NCBI GenBank assembly: GCA_030627725.1
Contig: DAOVSZ010000017.1
Span: 1 to 16,504, forward strand
Direction of reading: 5' to 3'
DNA: 16,504 nucleotides
Source of the DNA: Desulfobulbaceae bacterium
GTDB taxonomy: Bacteria; Desulfobacterota; Desulfobulbia; Desulfobulbales; DAOVSZ01
Positions 6,349 to 13,385 of the stretch are shown here, one piece after another. The notes beneath the pieces were generated by a model. That model made no database searches and had not been told where the DNA came from. It saw nothing but the letters and a program-made list of their open reading frames with translations. Every line of letters begins with the position of its first letter. Within the stretch, counting starts at the first letter, position 1. The position numbers were made by a program, and so were the translations under genes.

Positions 6349-6464
6349 GCTGAAAGAACAATCAGAAATCTCAAGAGGAAAAGGATACAAATTTTTGTAC
6401 TTTTGGTCTTATCTGCTTAATAAGTTTTATTCAAAGCACAAGAAGTTGAACCTTCGACCCGTGA

Positions 6465-8384
6465 TCAGTTTCCTTGGGCCCAGTTTAACAGACTGCCGGC
6501 AAGAAGAATCTCTCTGTGCCGTGCCGAGACCTCGAGTCTGGCCTGCATTGATTTTCCGTTTATGATCACAGAGAGTGTTTCACCTCCCTCGGCAATGATC
6601 TTGCGCAGGTCAGGTATCTCAGCTCTCGCGGCTTCTTCAATCAGATCATAATCAGCAGGATCGACAAAGGTGAGAGGAAGGATGCCGAAGTTAATCAGGT
6701 TTGCCTTGTGGATTCGGGCAAAACTCTTGACCAGTTTGACGCGGACCCCGAGATATCTCGGTGCAAGCGCTGCGTGCTCGCGGGAAGAGCCCTGTCCGTA
6801 GTTTTCGCCGCCCACTATCATGGCGCTGTCAGCCTCTTTGACCCTGTTGGTAAAGTTTTCGTCCACGGAGTTGAAGACAAATTCGCTGATTGCCGGGATA
6901 TTGCTCCTGAGCGGCAGGATATGGGCCCCGGCCGGCATGATATGGTCGGTCGTGATGTTGTCTCCGACCTTCAAGAGAACGGTTCCCTTCCAGGATTCCG
7001 GGATTGCTTCAAAGGCAGGAAAGGGCGCGATATTCGGTCCCCGGATGATCTCTGTTTTTTCTTCCTCCGGCCGCGGCGGTTCGATGCGATGATCGCCCGG
7101 GAGGTATTTCCGCGGAAGCGAGATGCTCGGATACTCTCCGAGATCACGGGGGTCGGTAATTTTGCCGGTGATCGCTGTTGCAACAGCAACCTCGGGGCTG
7201 CAGAGGTAGACTTGGTCATCTTTGGTGCCGCTGCGTCCGGGAAAATTCCTGGGAAAGGTCCGAAGAGAGATGGTGCCGGTCGAAGGCGCCTGTCCCATGC
7301 CGATACAGCCGAGGCAGCCGGGCTGATGGATCCGGGCGCCGGCCCTGACAAGGCTCATCATCTCACCCTGGTCAATCAGGTTTTCAAGGACCTGCCGGCT
7401 GCCGGGGTTGATCTCGAAGCTGACATCGTAATGGACCTCTTTGTCAGAGAGGGTCCGTGAGGCCACCATCAGGTCGCGCAGGGACGAATTGGAGCAGGAA
7501 CCTACCAGCACCTGAGAGACCGGTTTTCCTGCAACCTCCCGGACAGGTACGACATTATCAGGTGAGGACGGGCAGGCGATAAGCGGTTCCAGGGTGGACA
7601 TATCGATCTCGATGATCTCGTCGTATTGGGCATCTTCGTCTGCTGTCAGTTCCTTCCACATTTCAGCACGGTCCTGGCTTTCCAGGAAGATTCGGGTATT
7701 TTCGTCCGAAGGAAAGACAGAGGTGGTGGCACCGAGTTCAGCGCCGAAGTTGGTGATGGAGGCGCGGTCGGTAACTGTAAGTTCGGCGACCCCCGGACCG
7801 AAATATTCCATGATATAGCCGACCCCTCCCTTTACCGAAAGCTGCCTCAAGAGCTCAAGAAGCACGTCTCTTGCTGAAACCCAGGGGGAGAGTTTGCCGG
7901 TCAGCTTGACGCCATAGATTTTCGGCATTACAAGATAAAAAGGTCTGCCTGCCATGGCCATGGCCACGTCAAGGCCGCCGGCGCCGATAGCAAGCATCCC
8001 AAGCCCGCCCCCGGTCGGCGTATGGCTGTCGGAACCAAGCAGTGTTTTTCCGGGCAGTCCGAACCGTTCCAGATGGATCTGGTGCGAGATTCCGTTACCC
8101 GGAGGTGAGAAATAGAGGCCGAATTTTCTGGCAACAGACTGCAGGAAGCGATGGTCGTCCGCGTTTTTGAAGTCTGACTGGATCAGGTTGTGGTCAACGT
8201 AGCAGACTGAGAGTTCTGTCTGGACCCTCGGGATGCCGATGGCCTCGAATTCAAGGTAGGCCATGGTGCCGGTGGCATCCTGGGTCAGGGTCTGGTCGAT
8301 ACGGATGCCGATCTCCCGGCCCTGTATCATCTCGCCTTCAATAAGGTGCGTTGCAATAAGTTTTTCAGTAACGGTCTTGCCCAT
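6465..8384 (-). CDS. Aconitate hydratase, Aquifex-type (about 640 residues)
   Basis: 639 residues, shorter than AcnA or AcnB (about 850-900) and matching the compact aconitase branch related to archaeal and Aquifex enzymes. It interconverts citrate and isocitrate through cis-aconitate in the TCA cycle. Signatures: LTQDATGT at 33-40, LLGSDSHTPTGGGLGMLAIG at 115-134, VGSCSNS at 294-300 with Cys297, and PGCLGC at 355-360 with Cys357 and Cys360; these three Cys would bind the 4Fe-4S cluster. The swivel domain carries GDNITTDHIMPAG at 474-486 and GGENYGQGSSREHAAL at 525-540. All catalytic blocks are intact. The related isopropylmalate or homoaconitase large subunits lack the fused swivel domain, which argues for a true aconitase. 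The ATG has AAAGGAG at good spacing. It is divergent from the flagellar operon and ends at a terminator near 6348. Confidence 0.93.
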   Translation of the reverse strand: MGKTVTEKLIATHLIEGEMIQGREIGIRIDQTLTQDATGTMAYLEFEAIGIPRVQTELSVCYVDHNLIQSDFKNADDHRFLQSVARKFGLYFSPPGNGISHQIHLERFGLPGKTLLGSDSHTPTGGGLGMLAIGAGGLDVAMAMAGRPFYLVMPKIYGVKLTGKLSPWVSARDVLLELLRQLSVKGGVGYIMEYFGPGVAELTVTDRASITNFGAELGATTSVFPSDENTRIFLESQDRAEMWKELTADEDAQYDEIIEIDMSTLEPLIACPSSPDNVVPVREVAGKPVSQVLVGSCSNSSLRDLMVASRTLSDKEVHYDVSFEINPGSRQVLENLIDQGEMMSLVRAGARIHQPGCLGCIGMGQAPSTGTISLRTFPRNFPGRSGTKDDQVYLCSPEVAVATAITGKITDPRDLGEYPSISLPRKYLPGDHRIEPPRPEEEKTEIIRGPNIAPFPAFEAIPESWKGTVLLKVGDNITTDHIMPAGAHILPLRSNIPAISEFVFNSVDENFTNRVKEADSAMIVGGENYGQGSSREHAALAPRYLGVRVKLVKSFARIHKANLINFGILPLTFVDPADYDLIEEAARAEIPDLRKIIAEGGETLSVIINGKSMQARLEVSARHREILLAGSLLNWAQGN

Positions 8385-8520
8385 AAAATACTCCTTTTGA
8401 CTCTCTATATTTTAATGCGATTGATCTCGATTTGAGGGGCTTTTATACCATAGATGAGGGGATTTGTATATCTTCCGTTGTCTGTAGTCGATTCCCTTTG
8501 GAAGGCTGCTTTCCGTGCTT

Positions 8521-8552
8521 TTTTTGACGGTTCTGTCCTGCTGGGTCAAAAA
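8521..8552. promoter_or_regulatory. Inverted repeat, possible operator
   Basis: TTTTTGAC (8521-8528) and GTCAAAAA (8545-8552) are exact reverse complements with a 16-bp spacer. The site lies between the divergent aconitase and fliL genes, nearer aconitase. The spacing suits a dimeric regulator; no regulator is identified. Confidence 0.3.
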
Positions 8553-8585
8553 TATGACTTCCTGGGGGTGGGGCGAGTCAATATG

Positions 8586-8605
8586 CCGGCAGGTTGATCT
8601 GCCGG
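8586..8605. promoter_or_regulatory. CCGGCAG/CTGCCGG palindrome upstream of the fliL promoter
   Basis: 7-bp arms CCGGCAG (8586-8592) and CTGCCGG (8599-8605) with a 6-bp spacer, about 65 bp upstream of the -24 element. It could be an activator site for the sigma-54 promoter. It could equally be a small hairpin terminator, since TTTTG follows on the plus strand. Confidence 0.35.
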
Positions 8606-8669
8606 TTTTGCTGAATAACTATAGAAAAATTAAACGGTTACGTGTATATTGAGTCTTATGTTTCTGTCC

Positions 8670-8684
8670 TGGCATAATACTTGC
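8670..8684 (+). promoter_or_regulatory. Sigma-54 (RpoN) -24/-12 promoter of the flagellar operon
   Basis: The bases TGGCATAATACTTGC contain the invariant GG (8671-8672) and GC (8683-8684) exactly 10 bases apart, with TGGCA and TTGC as in the family consensus TGGCAC-N5-TTGC. Transcription would start near 8696, leaving a leader of about 84 bases before fliL. RpoN control of flagellar basal-body genes is well established in many Proteobacteria and Desulfobacterota. A sigma-70-like pair, TTGAGT (8649-8654) and CATAAT (8673-8678) with an 18-bp spacer, overlaps it and is the alternative. Confidence 0.65.
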
Positions 8685-8779
8685 CTTTTCAGTATAGTGT
8701 TGAAAAAGTATAGTACGTAGAAATTGTGGCTCGATCGGGCCATTAAGCAAATCAGTTCTTACGGTAGGAGAAACGAATT

Positions 8780-9292
8780 ATGGCTGACGAACCGGATGCC
8801 AAGGGTGCTGAGGGCGCAGAAGGGGTTGAGGAACCGAAAAAAAAGTCCAAGATGCTTCTGTTTATCATTCTCGGAGTGGTTATAGTATTGCTTGGCGGCG
8901 GCGGTTTTTTCGCCTATACGAAATTTCTGGCTCCGAAGCCCGCGGAAGAAGGCGCTGAAGAGATCGTTCCAGAGATACCGCAGGATATTGTCGGTGAGAT
9001 GCTGATGCTTGAACCTTTTGTGGTAAACCTGTCGGACCCCAAGGGGAAACGGTACCTGAAGCTGAAGATCGGCCTGGAACTTGAGACCATTGAGTCTCTG
9101 GAAAGGGTGGACAAGGCAAGAGCGAAGCTCAGGGACCTTGTTATTGTTATGTTGACCAGCTTGACCTTTGATGAGGTCATGACGCCTGAGGGAAAGGTGC
9201 AGATCCGGGACGAATTGCTTGAGCGATTTAATCAGGCTACTAAGCCGGACCGGGTAAAGGCTATTTATTTTACTGAATTTGTAGTGCAATAA
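8780..9292 (+). CDS. fliL: Flagellar basal-body-associated protein FliL
   Basis: 170 residues. A short acidic cytoplasmic N-terminus with a KKKSK stop-transfer-like cluster (20-24) precedes one transmembrane helix at about 25-46, then a periplasmic linker rich in Glu and Pro and a periplasmic FliL domain (about 70-170) with MLEPFVVNLSDPKGKRYLKLKIGLEL. It ends in YFTEFVVQ, the conserved C-terminus of the family. FliL surrounds the MotA/MotB stator and supports torque. The ATG has TAGGAG 9 bases upstream. It is the first gene of the operon, 84 bp after the predicted transcription start; fliM follows after about 30 bp. Confidence 0.95.
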   Translation: MADEPDAKGAEGAEGVEEPKKKSKMLLFIILGVVIVLLGGGGFFAYTKFLAPKPAEEGAEEIVPEIPQDIVGEMLMLEPFVVNLSDPKGKRYLKLKIGLELETIESLERVDKARAKLRDLVIVMLTSLTFDEVMTPEGKVQIRDELLERFNQATKPDRVKAIYFTEFVVQ

Positions 9293-9323
9293 GGGGCGGT
9301 CGGCATGAGCCGGCTGGGTGTTT

Positions 9324-10313
9324 ATGGAACAGATTCTGAGTCAGGACGAGGTAGATGCCCTATTAAAAGGAATTTCCGGTGGGGAGATAGAAGAACCGGA
9401 AGAACCGCTTGAGGAAGAGGCCCTAGGGTATACTGCGTACGATTTTACACGGCAGGAGCGGATCGTCCAGATCAAGATGCCTGCCATGGAAGTTATCAAT
9501 GATGCCTTTCTCCGGGCTATCAGGATCTCGATAGCAAACGCCCTTCGCCGTATCCTCGATATCACCGCTGTTCCGCTGGAACTTGAACGATTTGGCGCCT
9601 TTGTCAGGACACTTCCGGTTCCCAGCAGTCTGCAGATATTCAAGATGGATCCCTTCCGGGGCCATGCCCTTATCGTCCTCGAACCACGACTTGTCTTTGC
9701 CCTGGTGGAAACATTCCTGGGCGGCAGCGGCGCCCGGAACGTCAGGATTGAGGGACGTGATTTTACCGCCATTGAACAACGGCTTATCAGAAGGGTCATC
9801 AATCTGTTGCTGAATGACCTGGAAAAGGCATGGTATTCGCTGCATCCGGTGAAGGTCCAGTATGTCAGAAGTGAAATCAACCCTCAGTTTGCCAAGATCT
9901 GTCAGCCGGAAGATGTGGTCATCATCAATCGTTATGAAGTGGACATGGACCGCGCGGTCGGCAGTATTACAACATGCATTCCCATCACCAACCTGGAATC
10001 GGTGAAAAAGAAGCTTATGACAACCTTCCAGAGGGAAAAGAGTGAAGAAGATATTCAACTCCAGAAGATTTTGGAAGAAAATATCAAGAATGTCCCTGGT
10101 GAATTTCGTGTAGAACTTGGCAGTGCCGACGTTCTTGCCGGTGATATTATGGATCTGGATGTAGGAGATATCATCAAGCTCGACAAGCGCAAAGACGATG
10201 AATTGCCGGGCTTTGTCTGCGGGGTGCGGAAATACATGGGGACTCCCGGTATTCACAGAGGGAACAAGGCATTTTTTATAAAACGAAAGGTGCTTGATCA
10301 AGAAAGAGATTAG
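9324..10313 (+). CDS. fliM: Flagellar motor switch protein FliM
   Basis: 329 residues from the ATG at 9324; a GTG at 9318 would add two residues, and neither start has a strong ribosome site, but the ATG puts the conserved N-terminus MEQILSQDEVDALLKG in the standard place. That segment binds phosphorylated CheY. An acidic linker (20-34) leads to the middle CheC-like domain (about 40-230), which contacts FliG and holds FLGGSGARN at 131-139, then the SpoA/FliN-like C-terminal domain (about 250-325, VELGSADVLAGDIMDLDVGD). FliM forms the middle of the C-ring and couples CheY signalling to rotor direction. All parts appear intact. fliN begins 21 bp after the stop. Confidence 0.97.
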   Translation: MEQILSQDEVDALLKGISGGEIEEPEEPLEEEALGYTAYDFTRQERIVQIKMPAMEVINDAFLRAIRISIANALRRILDITAVPLELERFGAFVRTLPVPSSLQIFKMDPFRGHALIVLEPRLVFALVETFLGGSGARNVRIEGRDFTAIEQRLIRRVINLLLNDLEKAWYSLHPVKVQYVRSEINPQFAKICQPEDVVIINRYEVDMDRAVGSITTCIPITNLESVKKKLMTTFQREKSEEDIQLQKILEENIKNVPGEFRVELGSADVLAGDIMDLDVGDIIKLDKRKDDELPGFVCGVRKYMGTPGIHRGNKAFFIKRKVLDQERD

Positions 10314-10334
10314 CTATTTGAGGGAGATACGGAT

Positions 10335-10799
10335 ATGGCTGACGAATCATTGGATGATGCCTGGGGCGAGGCCCTGGAAGAACAGGCGGCGGATGATGGG
10401 GCTGGCGATGCTGATGTGGCCGGTGGTGATGCTGATGTGGCAGGCGATGACTGGGCTTCGGCGCTCGGCGATGATGGCGGCGGAGCGCAGGCTGCCAGTT
10501 TTGAGGACCTTGAGGACGGCACTGTCAGTGCGGCAGGGAGCCAGAATCTTGACTTTCTGCTGGATATCCCCCTTGAGGTAAAGGTTGAGCTGGGCCGTAC
10601 CCACATGATTATCAATAACTTGCTGCAATTGACGCAAGGCTCTGTTGTTGAGCTTGAAAAGGCTGCGGCGGACACGGTTGAGATTTATGTCAACAATAAG
10701 CTGCTCGGCAAGGGCGAGGTCATTGTGGTGAACGACCGGTTCGGAGTACGGATCACGGAAATTATCAGCCAGGCTGACAGGGTTAAGAGTATCGCATAA
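10335..10799 (+). CDS. fliN: Flagellar motor switch protein FliN
   Basis: 154 residues. The C-terminal SpoA domain (about 73-150) begins with LDFLLDIPLEVKVELGRT and holds the conserved LLQLTQGSVVELEKAA and NNKLLGKGEVIVVNDRFGVRITEI, typical of FliN. FliN tetramers make the base of the C-ring and dock the FliH export complex. The N-terminal 70 residues are a low-complexity, Asp/Ala/Gly-rich tail with a 7-residue tandem repeat (GDADVAG at 24-30 and 31-37; DNA 10404-10445). No EIDALL motif is present in this tail, unlike FliM. GGGAG lies 8 bases before the ATG. The stop TAA overlaps the fliO ATG by one base (TAATG). Confidence 0.96.
   Translation: MADESLDDAWGEALEEQAADDGAGDADVAGGDADVAGDDWASALGDDGGGAQAASFEDLEDGTVSAAGSQNLDFLLDIPLEVKVELGRTHMIINNLLQLTQGSVVELEKAAADTVEIYVNNKLLGKGEVIVVNDRFGVRITEIISQADRVKSIA
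10404..10445 (+). repeat. 21-bp in-frame tandem duplication inside fliN
   Basis: Two adjacent 21-bp units each encode GDADVAG (fliN residues 24-30 and 31-37), differing at few third positions. It lies in the variable acidic N-terminal tail, where length change is likely tolerated. Confidence 0.7.
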
Positions 10800-11350
10800 T
10801 GAAGCAAAAACGCATGACATTCCTTTGTACCGTCCTCGTCCTGTGTGCGATGACCTTCCTGTTGCCGCAGTCCGGCGGTTGCTCGGGGTTGGAAGAGGCG
10901 CCGGTTGAGGTGGCCCGGACAGCGGATATCCCGACAGTGGATAAACTTCAGGGGACAGATGGAGACAAAAGCGAGATGCTGACCCTTTTTTCAGCGATCG
11001 CCAAGGTTGCCGGCTCCCTGGGGATTGTTGTCGGGCTTATGTTTCTGGTCGTTTATATGTTCAAAAAAGTAGGCATGGGAAAGACCGGGATCAGCAATAG
11101 TTCGCTGATCAGGGTGATGGATACCCGGATGATTGCCCCGAAGAAATATGTCGCTGTTCTGCAGCTTGCCGACGAATTTGTCGCGGTCGGTGTCACTGAT
11201 GAGAGCATCAACCTTCTGACCCGACTGGAACCGACTGAAAATCTGCAGGAGATTGCTCGCGTCGGCAACGAGCGCGGCGAGGCTCCCCTTTCCCAGTCGT
11301 TTACAACCCTTTTGAACAAGGCTGTCAAGGCAGTCAAAAATAAGGATTGA
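10799..11350 (+). CDS. fliO: Flagellar biosynthesis protein FliO
   Basis: 183 residues. The N-terminus has a basic start and a hydrophobic run (about 6-23) ending LLPQSGGCSG, resembling a signal peptide. A second transmembrane helix at about 65-88 (AIAKVAGSLGIVVGLMFLVVYM) is followed by a cytoplasmic FliO domain with SSLIRVMDTRMIAPKKYVAVLQLADEFVAVGVTDESINLL (101-140), the conserved core. FliO aids assembly of the FliP ring of the export gate. Position between fliN and fliP confirms the call. The ATG overlaps the fliN stop by one base, so translation is coupled. The Cys28 context (SGGC) is only a weak lipobox; lipidation is uncertain. Confidence 0.9.
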   Translation: MKQKRMTFLCTVLVLCAMTFLLPQSGGCSGLEEAPVEVARTADIPTVDKLQGTDGDKSEMLTLFSAIAKVAGSLGIVVGLMFLVVYMFKKVGMGKTGISNSSLIRVMDTRMIAPKKYVAVLQLADEFVAVGVTDESINLLTRLEPTENLQEIARVGNERGEAPLSQSFTTLLNKAVKAVKNKD

Positions 11351-11360
11351 GGACGTGGTC

Positions 11361-12182
11361 ATGATGTGTGTTACTTCGGACCGACAATGCGCGGTACGCA
11401 CCATATTCAAAAAGGCAACGTCTTTACCGCGGCCCTGCTTCTTTTTTATTCCGGCTGTGGCGTCTGTTCTTCTCTGCCTGTTTCCTGTTGAAATAAGTGC
11501 TGTGACCCTGCCGACTTTGCAGATTGGCCTCGGTGAGGCAAGCAGCCCGCAGCAGGTCTCTACTCTGGTCGAAATCCTGCTGCTTTTTACGGTCCTTTCC
11601 ATGGCGCCGGCCATTCTGCTGATGATGACCTGTTTTACCCGGCTTGTTGTGACGTTTTCCTTTTTAAAGCATGCCATGGGCACGCAGCAGATGCCTCCGA
11701 ACCAGGTGCTTGTCGGGCTCTCGCTCTTTCTGACCCTGTTTATTATGATGCCGGTCTTCTCGCAGATGAATAAGATCGCGATCCAGCCGTATCTTGCAGA
11801 AGAGATCTCTGTGGAAGAGGCCTTTGAAGGGGCGATCCAGCCTCTCAGGAAGTTCATGTTCAAGCAGACCAGGGAAAAGGACCTGGAGCTTTTCCTCTCC
11901 ATCTCCGGCAAGCCCAAGCCGCAGGACAAGGAGGAGGTCTCTACCGTTGTTCTGATTCCTGCCTTTATGATCAGTGAACTCAAAACCGCCTTCCAGATCG
12001 GGTTTGTCCTTTTTCTTCCTTTTCTGGTGATTGATATGGTTGTTGCCAGTGTTCTTCTGTCCATGGGCATGATGATGCTGCCCCCGATCATGATCTCGCT
12101 GCCGTTCAAGCTGCTTCTTTTCGTCCTGGTCGATGGCTGGAATCTGATTGTCGGCTCGCTGATTAAAAGTTTCGGAGTTTGA
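11361..12182 (+). CDS. fliP: Flagellar export gate protein FliP
   Basis: 273 residues from the ATG at 11361, chosen because GAGGA (11349-11353) is at proper spacing; an upstream GTG (11355) or the adjacent ATG (11364) are alternatives. A signal-like hydrophobic segment near residues 25-48 precedes LPTLQIGLGEASSPQQVSTLVEILL. The family blocks PAILLMMTCFTRLVVTFSFL, MGTQQMPPNQVLVGLSLFLT and, at the end, MGMMMLPPIMISLPFKLLLF then VLVDGWNLIVGSLIKSF are intact. FliP forms the pentameric core of the membrane export channel with FliQ and FliR. It is slightly longer than the E. coli protein (245 residues) because of the N-terminal extension. fliQ follows at once. Confidence 0.95.
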   Translation: MMCVTSDRQCAVRTIFKKATSLPRPCFFFIPAVASVLLCLFPVEISAVTLPTLQIGLGEASSPQQVSTLVEILLLFTVLSMAPAILLMMTCFTRLVVTFSFLKHAMGTQQMPPNQVLVGLSLFLTLFIMMPVFSQMNKIAIQPYLAEEISVEEAFEGAIQPLRKFMFKQTREKDLELFLSISGKPKPQDKEEVSTVVLIPAFMISELKTAFQIGFVLFLPFLVIDMVVASVLLSMGMMMLPPIMISLPFKLLLFVLVDGWNLIVGSLIKSFGV

Positions 12183-12187
12183 CGACT

Positions 12188-12457
12188 ATGACCTCTCTTG
12201 AAGTTGTGACCCTTGCGGAAAGGGCAGTGACCCTTACACTGCTCCTGTCCGCGCCGCTCCTTATAGTAGGACTCGCTGTGGGGCTTATGATCGCGCTTTT
12301 TCAGGCAACAACACAGATTCAAGAGATGACGCTCACCTTTGTCCCGAAGATTGTCGCCGTCATGTTGTCGCTCTTGTTTTTTGCATCCTGGATGATGATA
12401 AAAATTACCGACTATACGAATGATCTTATTACCAGCATTCCGGATCTGATACGCTGA
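12188..12457 (+). CDS. fliQ: Flagellar export gate protein FliQ
   Basis: 89 residues, the normal FliQ length, from the ATG at 12188. GGAG (12174-12177) is 10 bases upstream. A TTG at 12179 overlapping the fliP stop would add three residues but has its Shine-Dalgarno too close. Two transmembrane helices (about 14-36 and 54-73) flank the loop IALFQATTQIQEMTLTFVPK (35-54), the family signature. Four copies of FliQ wrap the FliP/FliR core of the export gate. It begins 5 bp after the fliP stop; fliR follows after 28 bp. Confidence 0.95.
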   Translation: MTSLEVVTLAERAVTLTLLLSAPLLIVGLAVGLMIALFQATTQIQEMTLTFVPKIVAVMLSLLFFASWMMIKITDYTNDLITSIPDLIR

Positions 12458-12485
12458 ATAGTTACTGAAAGATTACGAGACTGTC

Positions 12486-13277
12486 ATGGTAGAAACGGAA
12501 TTACTCAATTGGACCCTGCAGCAGCTCTTGGTACTGCTTGTTGTCATGACAAGGGTCGGACCGTTGATTTTTCTGATGCCGGTCTTCGGCTCCCGGGCAG
12601 TTCCGGTGCAGGTGAAGATTCTCGTTACCCTGACGATCGCCTTTATCCTGGCGCCGGTGGTGGATGTCTCGGTGGATGCGATGCCGACCTCGACGCTGGG
12701 CTATGGGATTTTTGTCCTGTCGGAAGTTGCTTTCGCCGGCATCCTGGCGCTGTTCGCCCGTTTTATCTTCGCCGCAGTCCAGCTTGCCGGTCAATATGTC
12801 AGCATCTCCATGGGCATGGGGATGGCGGCGGCAATGGACCCGCAGTTCGGGACCCAGACGTCTCTGGTCGGTGTCTTCTGGAATCTTATCGCGACCTTAA
12901 TATTTTTAAGCCTGGACGGGCATCATATCTTCCTCCGGGTCATGAGCGAAAGCTTTGCCTGGGTCCGGCCCGGGTCGCTGCACCTCACCGAGGCCACGTT
13001 TGAAGGCATACTGCAGGGTGTGACTCATATGTTTGTTCTGGGCGTCAAGGTGATGGCGCCTGCCGGGGCGGCGCTTTTCTTTTCACATGTTGCCATGGGG
13101 ATTCTGGCCAAGACCGTGCCGCAAATTCCTGTGATGATCGTTGCGATGCCGATGAATATCGGTTTGGGATTTATCTTTATCGGATTGTCCCTTTCGTATT
13201 TTCTGCCGTTGATGGCAAGTAACTTCGACATGCTCAACCGCTCATTAGTACGCTTGGCAATGGGCATGGGAGGATAA
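12486..13277 (+). CDS. fliR: Flagellar export gate protein FliR
   Basis: 263 residues, mostly hydrophobic with about six membrane helices. Family blocks: TRVGPLIFLMPVFGSRAVPVQVK (22-44), GQYVSISMGMGMAAAMDPQFG (103-123), then MAPAGAALFFSHVAMGILAKTVPQIPVMIVAMPMNIGLGF (193-232). FliR caps the FliP/Q channel and contacts FlhB. The Shine-Dalgarno is weak (ACGAGA). The stop TAA (13275-13277) is followed by the first base of a palindromic repeat element with no gap. Length fits the family, so the element does not seem to have truncated the protein. Confidence 0.96.
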   Translation: MVETELLNWTLQQLLVLLVVMTRVGPLIFLMPVFGSRAVPVQVKILVTLTIAFILAPVVDVSVDAMPTSTLGYGIFVLSEVAFAGILALFARFIFAAVQLAGQYVSISMGMGMAAAMDPQFGTQTSLVGVFWNLIATLIFLSLDGHHIFLRVMSESFAWVRPGSLHLTEATFEGILQGVTHMFVLGVKVMAPAGAALFFSHVAMGILAKTVPQIPVMIVAMPMNIGLGFIFIGLSLSYFLPLMASNFDMLNRSLVRLAMGMGG

Positions 13278-13385
13278 GTAAGCGCTCACCAGCACTACAT
13301 CTGCACGCGCTCAGGCCAACCAGCATAGGGGGGCTATGGCTGGTCGTCCTGATCACGCACATCTGCAGCACTGGTAAACGCTTAC
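13278..13385. mobile_element. Miniature inverted-repeat element, copy B (108 bp), between fliR and flhB
   Basis: Left end GTAAGCGCTCACCAGCAC (13278-13295); the right end (13368-13385), when reverse-complemented, reads GTAAGCGTTTACCAGTGC, identical in all 18 bases to the inner left arm of copy A (5905-5922). The left end matches copy A's right end at 17 of 18. The apex CATAGGGGGGCTAT (13324-13337) is the reverse complement of copy A's apex at 13 of 14 bases, so copy B is inverted relative to A. Inner arms such as CCAGCATAG/CTATGGCTGG deepen the stem. There is no clean 8-bp duplication; only GGATAA before and GGATAG after. Confidence 0.7.

Larger units (their letters stand above)
5836..6464. 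other. 629-bp non-coding region between aconitase and DUF362 genes
   Basis: No convincing gene is present. From left to right it holds a miniature repeat element (5861-6029), an A/T-flanked perfect hairpin (6038-6068), an AT-rich stretch with a 12-bp inverted repeat (6210-6221 and 6291-6302), the probable aconitase terminator (6308-6348) and a short palindrome TACAAATTTTTGTA (6386-6399). The listed features are all I can support. Confidence 0.6.
8385..8779. other. 395-bp divergent promoter region between aconitase and fliL
   Basis: No coding frame is supported. It contains a perfect 8-bp inverted repeat TTTTTGAC/GTCAAAAA (8521-8528 and 8545-8552), a GC-rich palindrome (8586-8605) and a sigma-54-type promoter (8670-8684). 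On the minus side a TATAAA (8447-8442) is a weak -10 candidate for the aconitase gene without a convincing -35. Confidence 0.5.

Noticed and set aside
6305..6565. Plus-strand 86-residue frame
   Set aside because: It runs through the terminator hairpin and into the aconitase 3' end on the opposite strand; no ribosome site.
6708..7460. Plus-strand 250-residue frame antisense to aconitase
   Set aside because: A shadow of the aconitase codon bias; no family similarity seen and no ribosome site.
9423..10301. Minus-strand 292-residue frame antisense to fliM
   Set aside because: Shadow of fliM; the plus-strand protein is unmistakable.
10991..12322. Minus-strand 443-residue frame antisense to fliO, fliP and fliQ
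   Set aside because: Spans three recognised genes on the other strand; its composition (Arg/Ser/Thr rich, no motifs) is typical of an antisense shadow.
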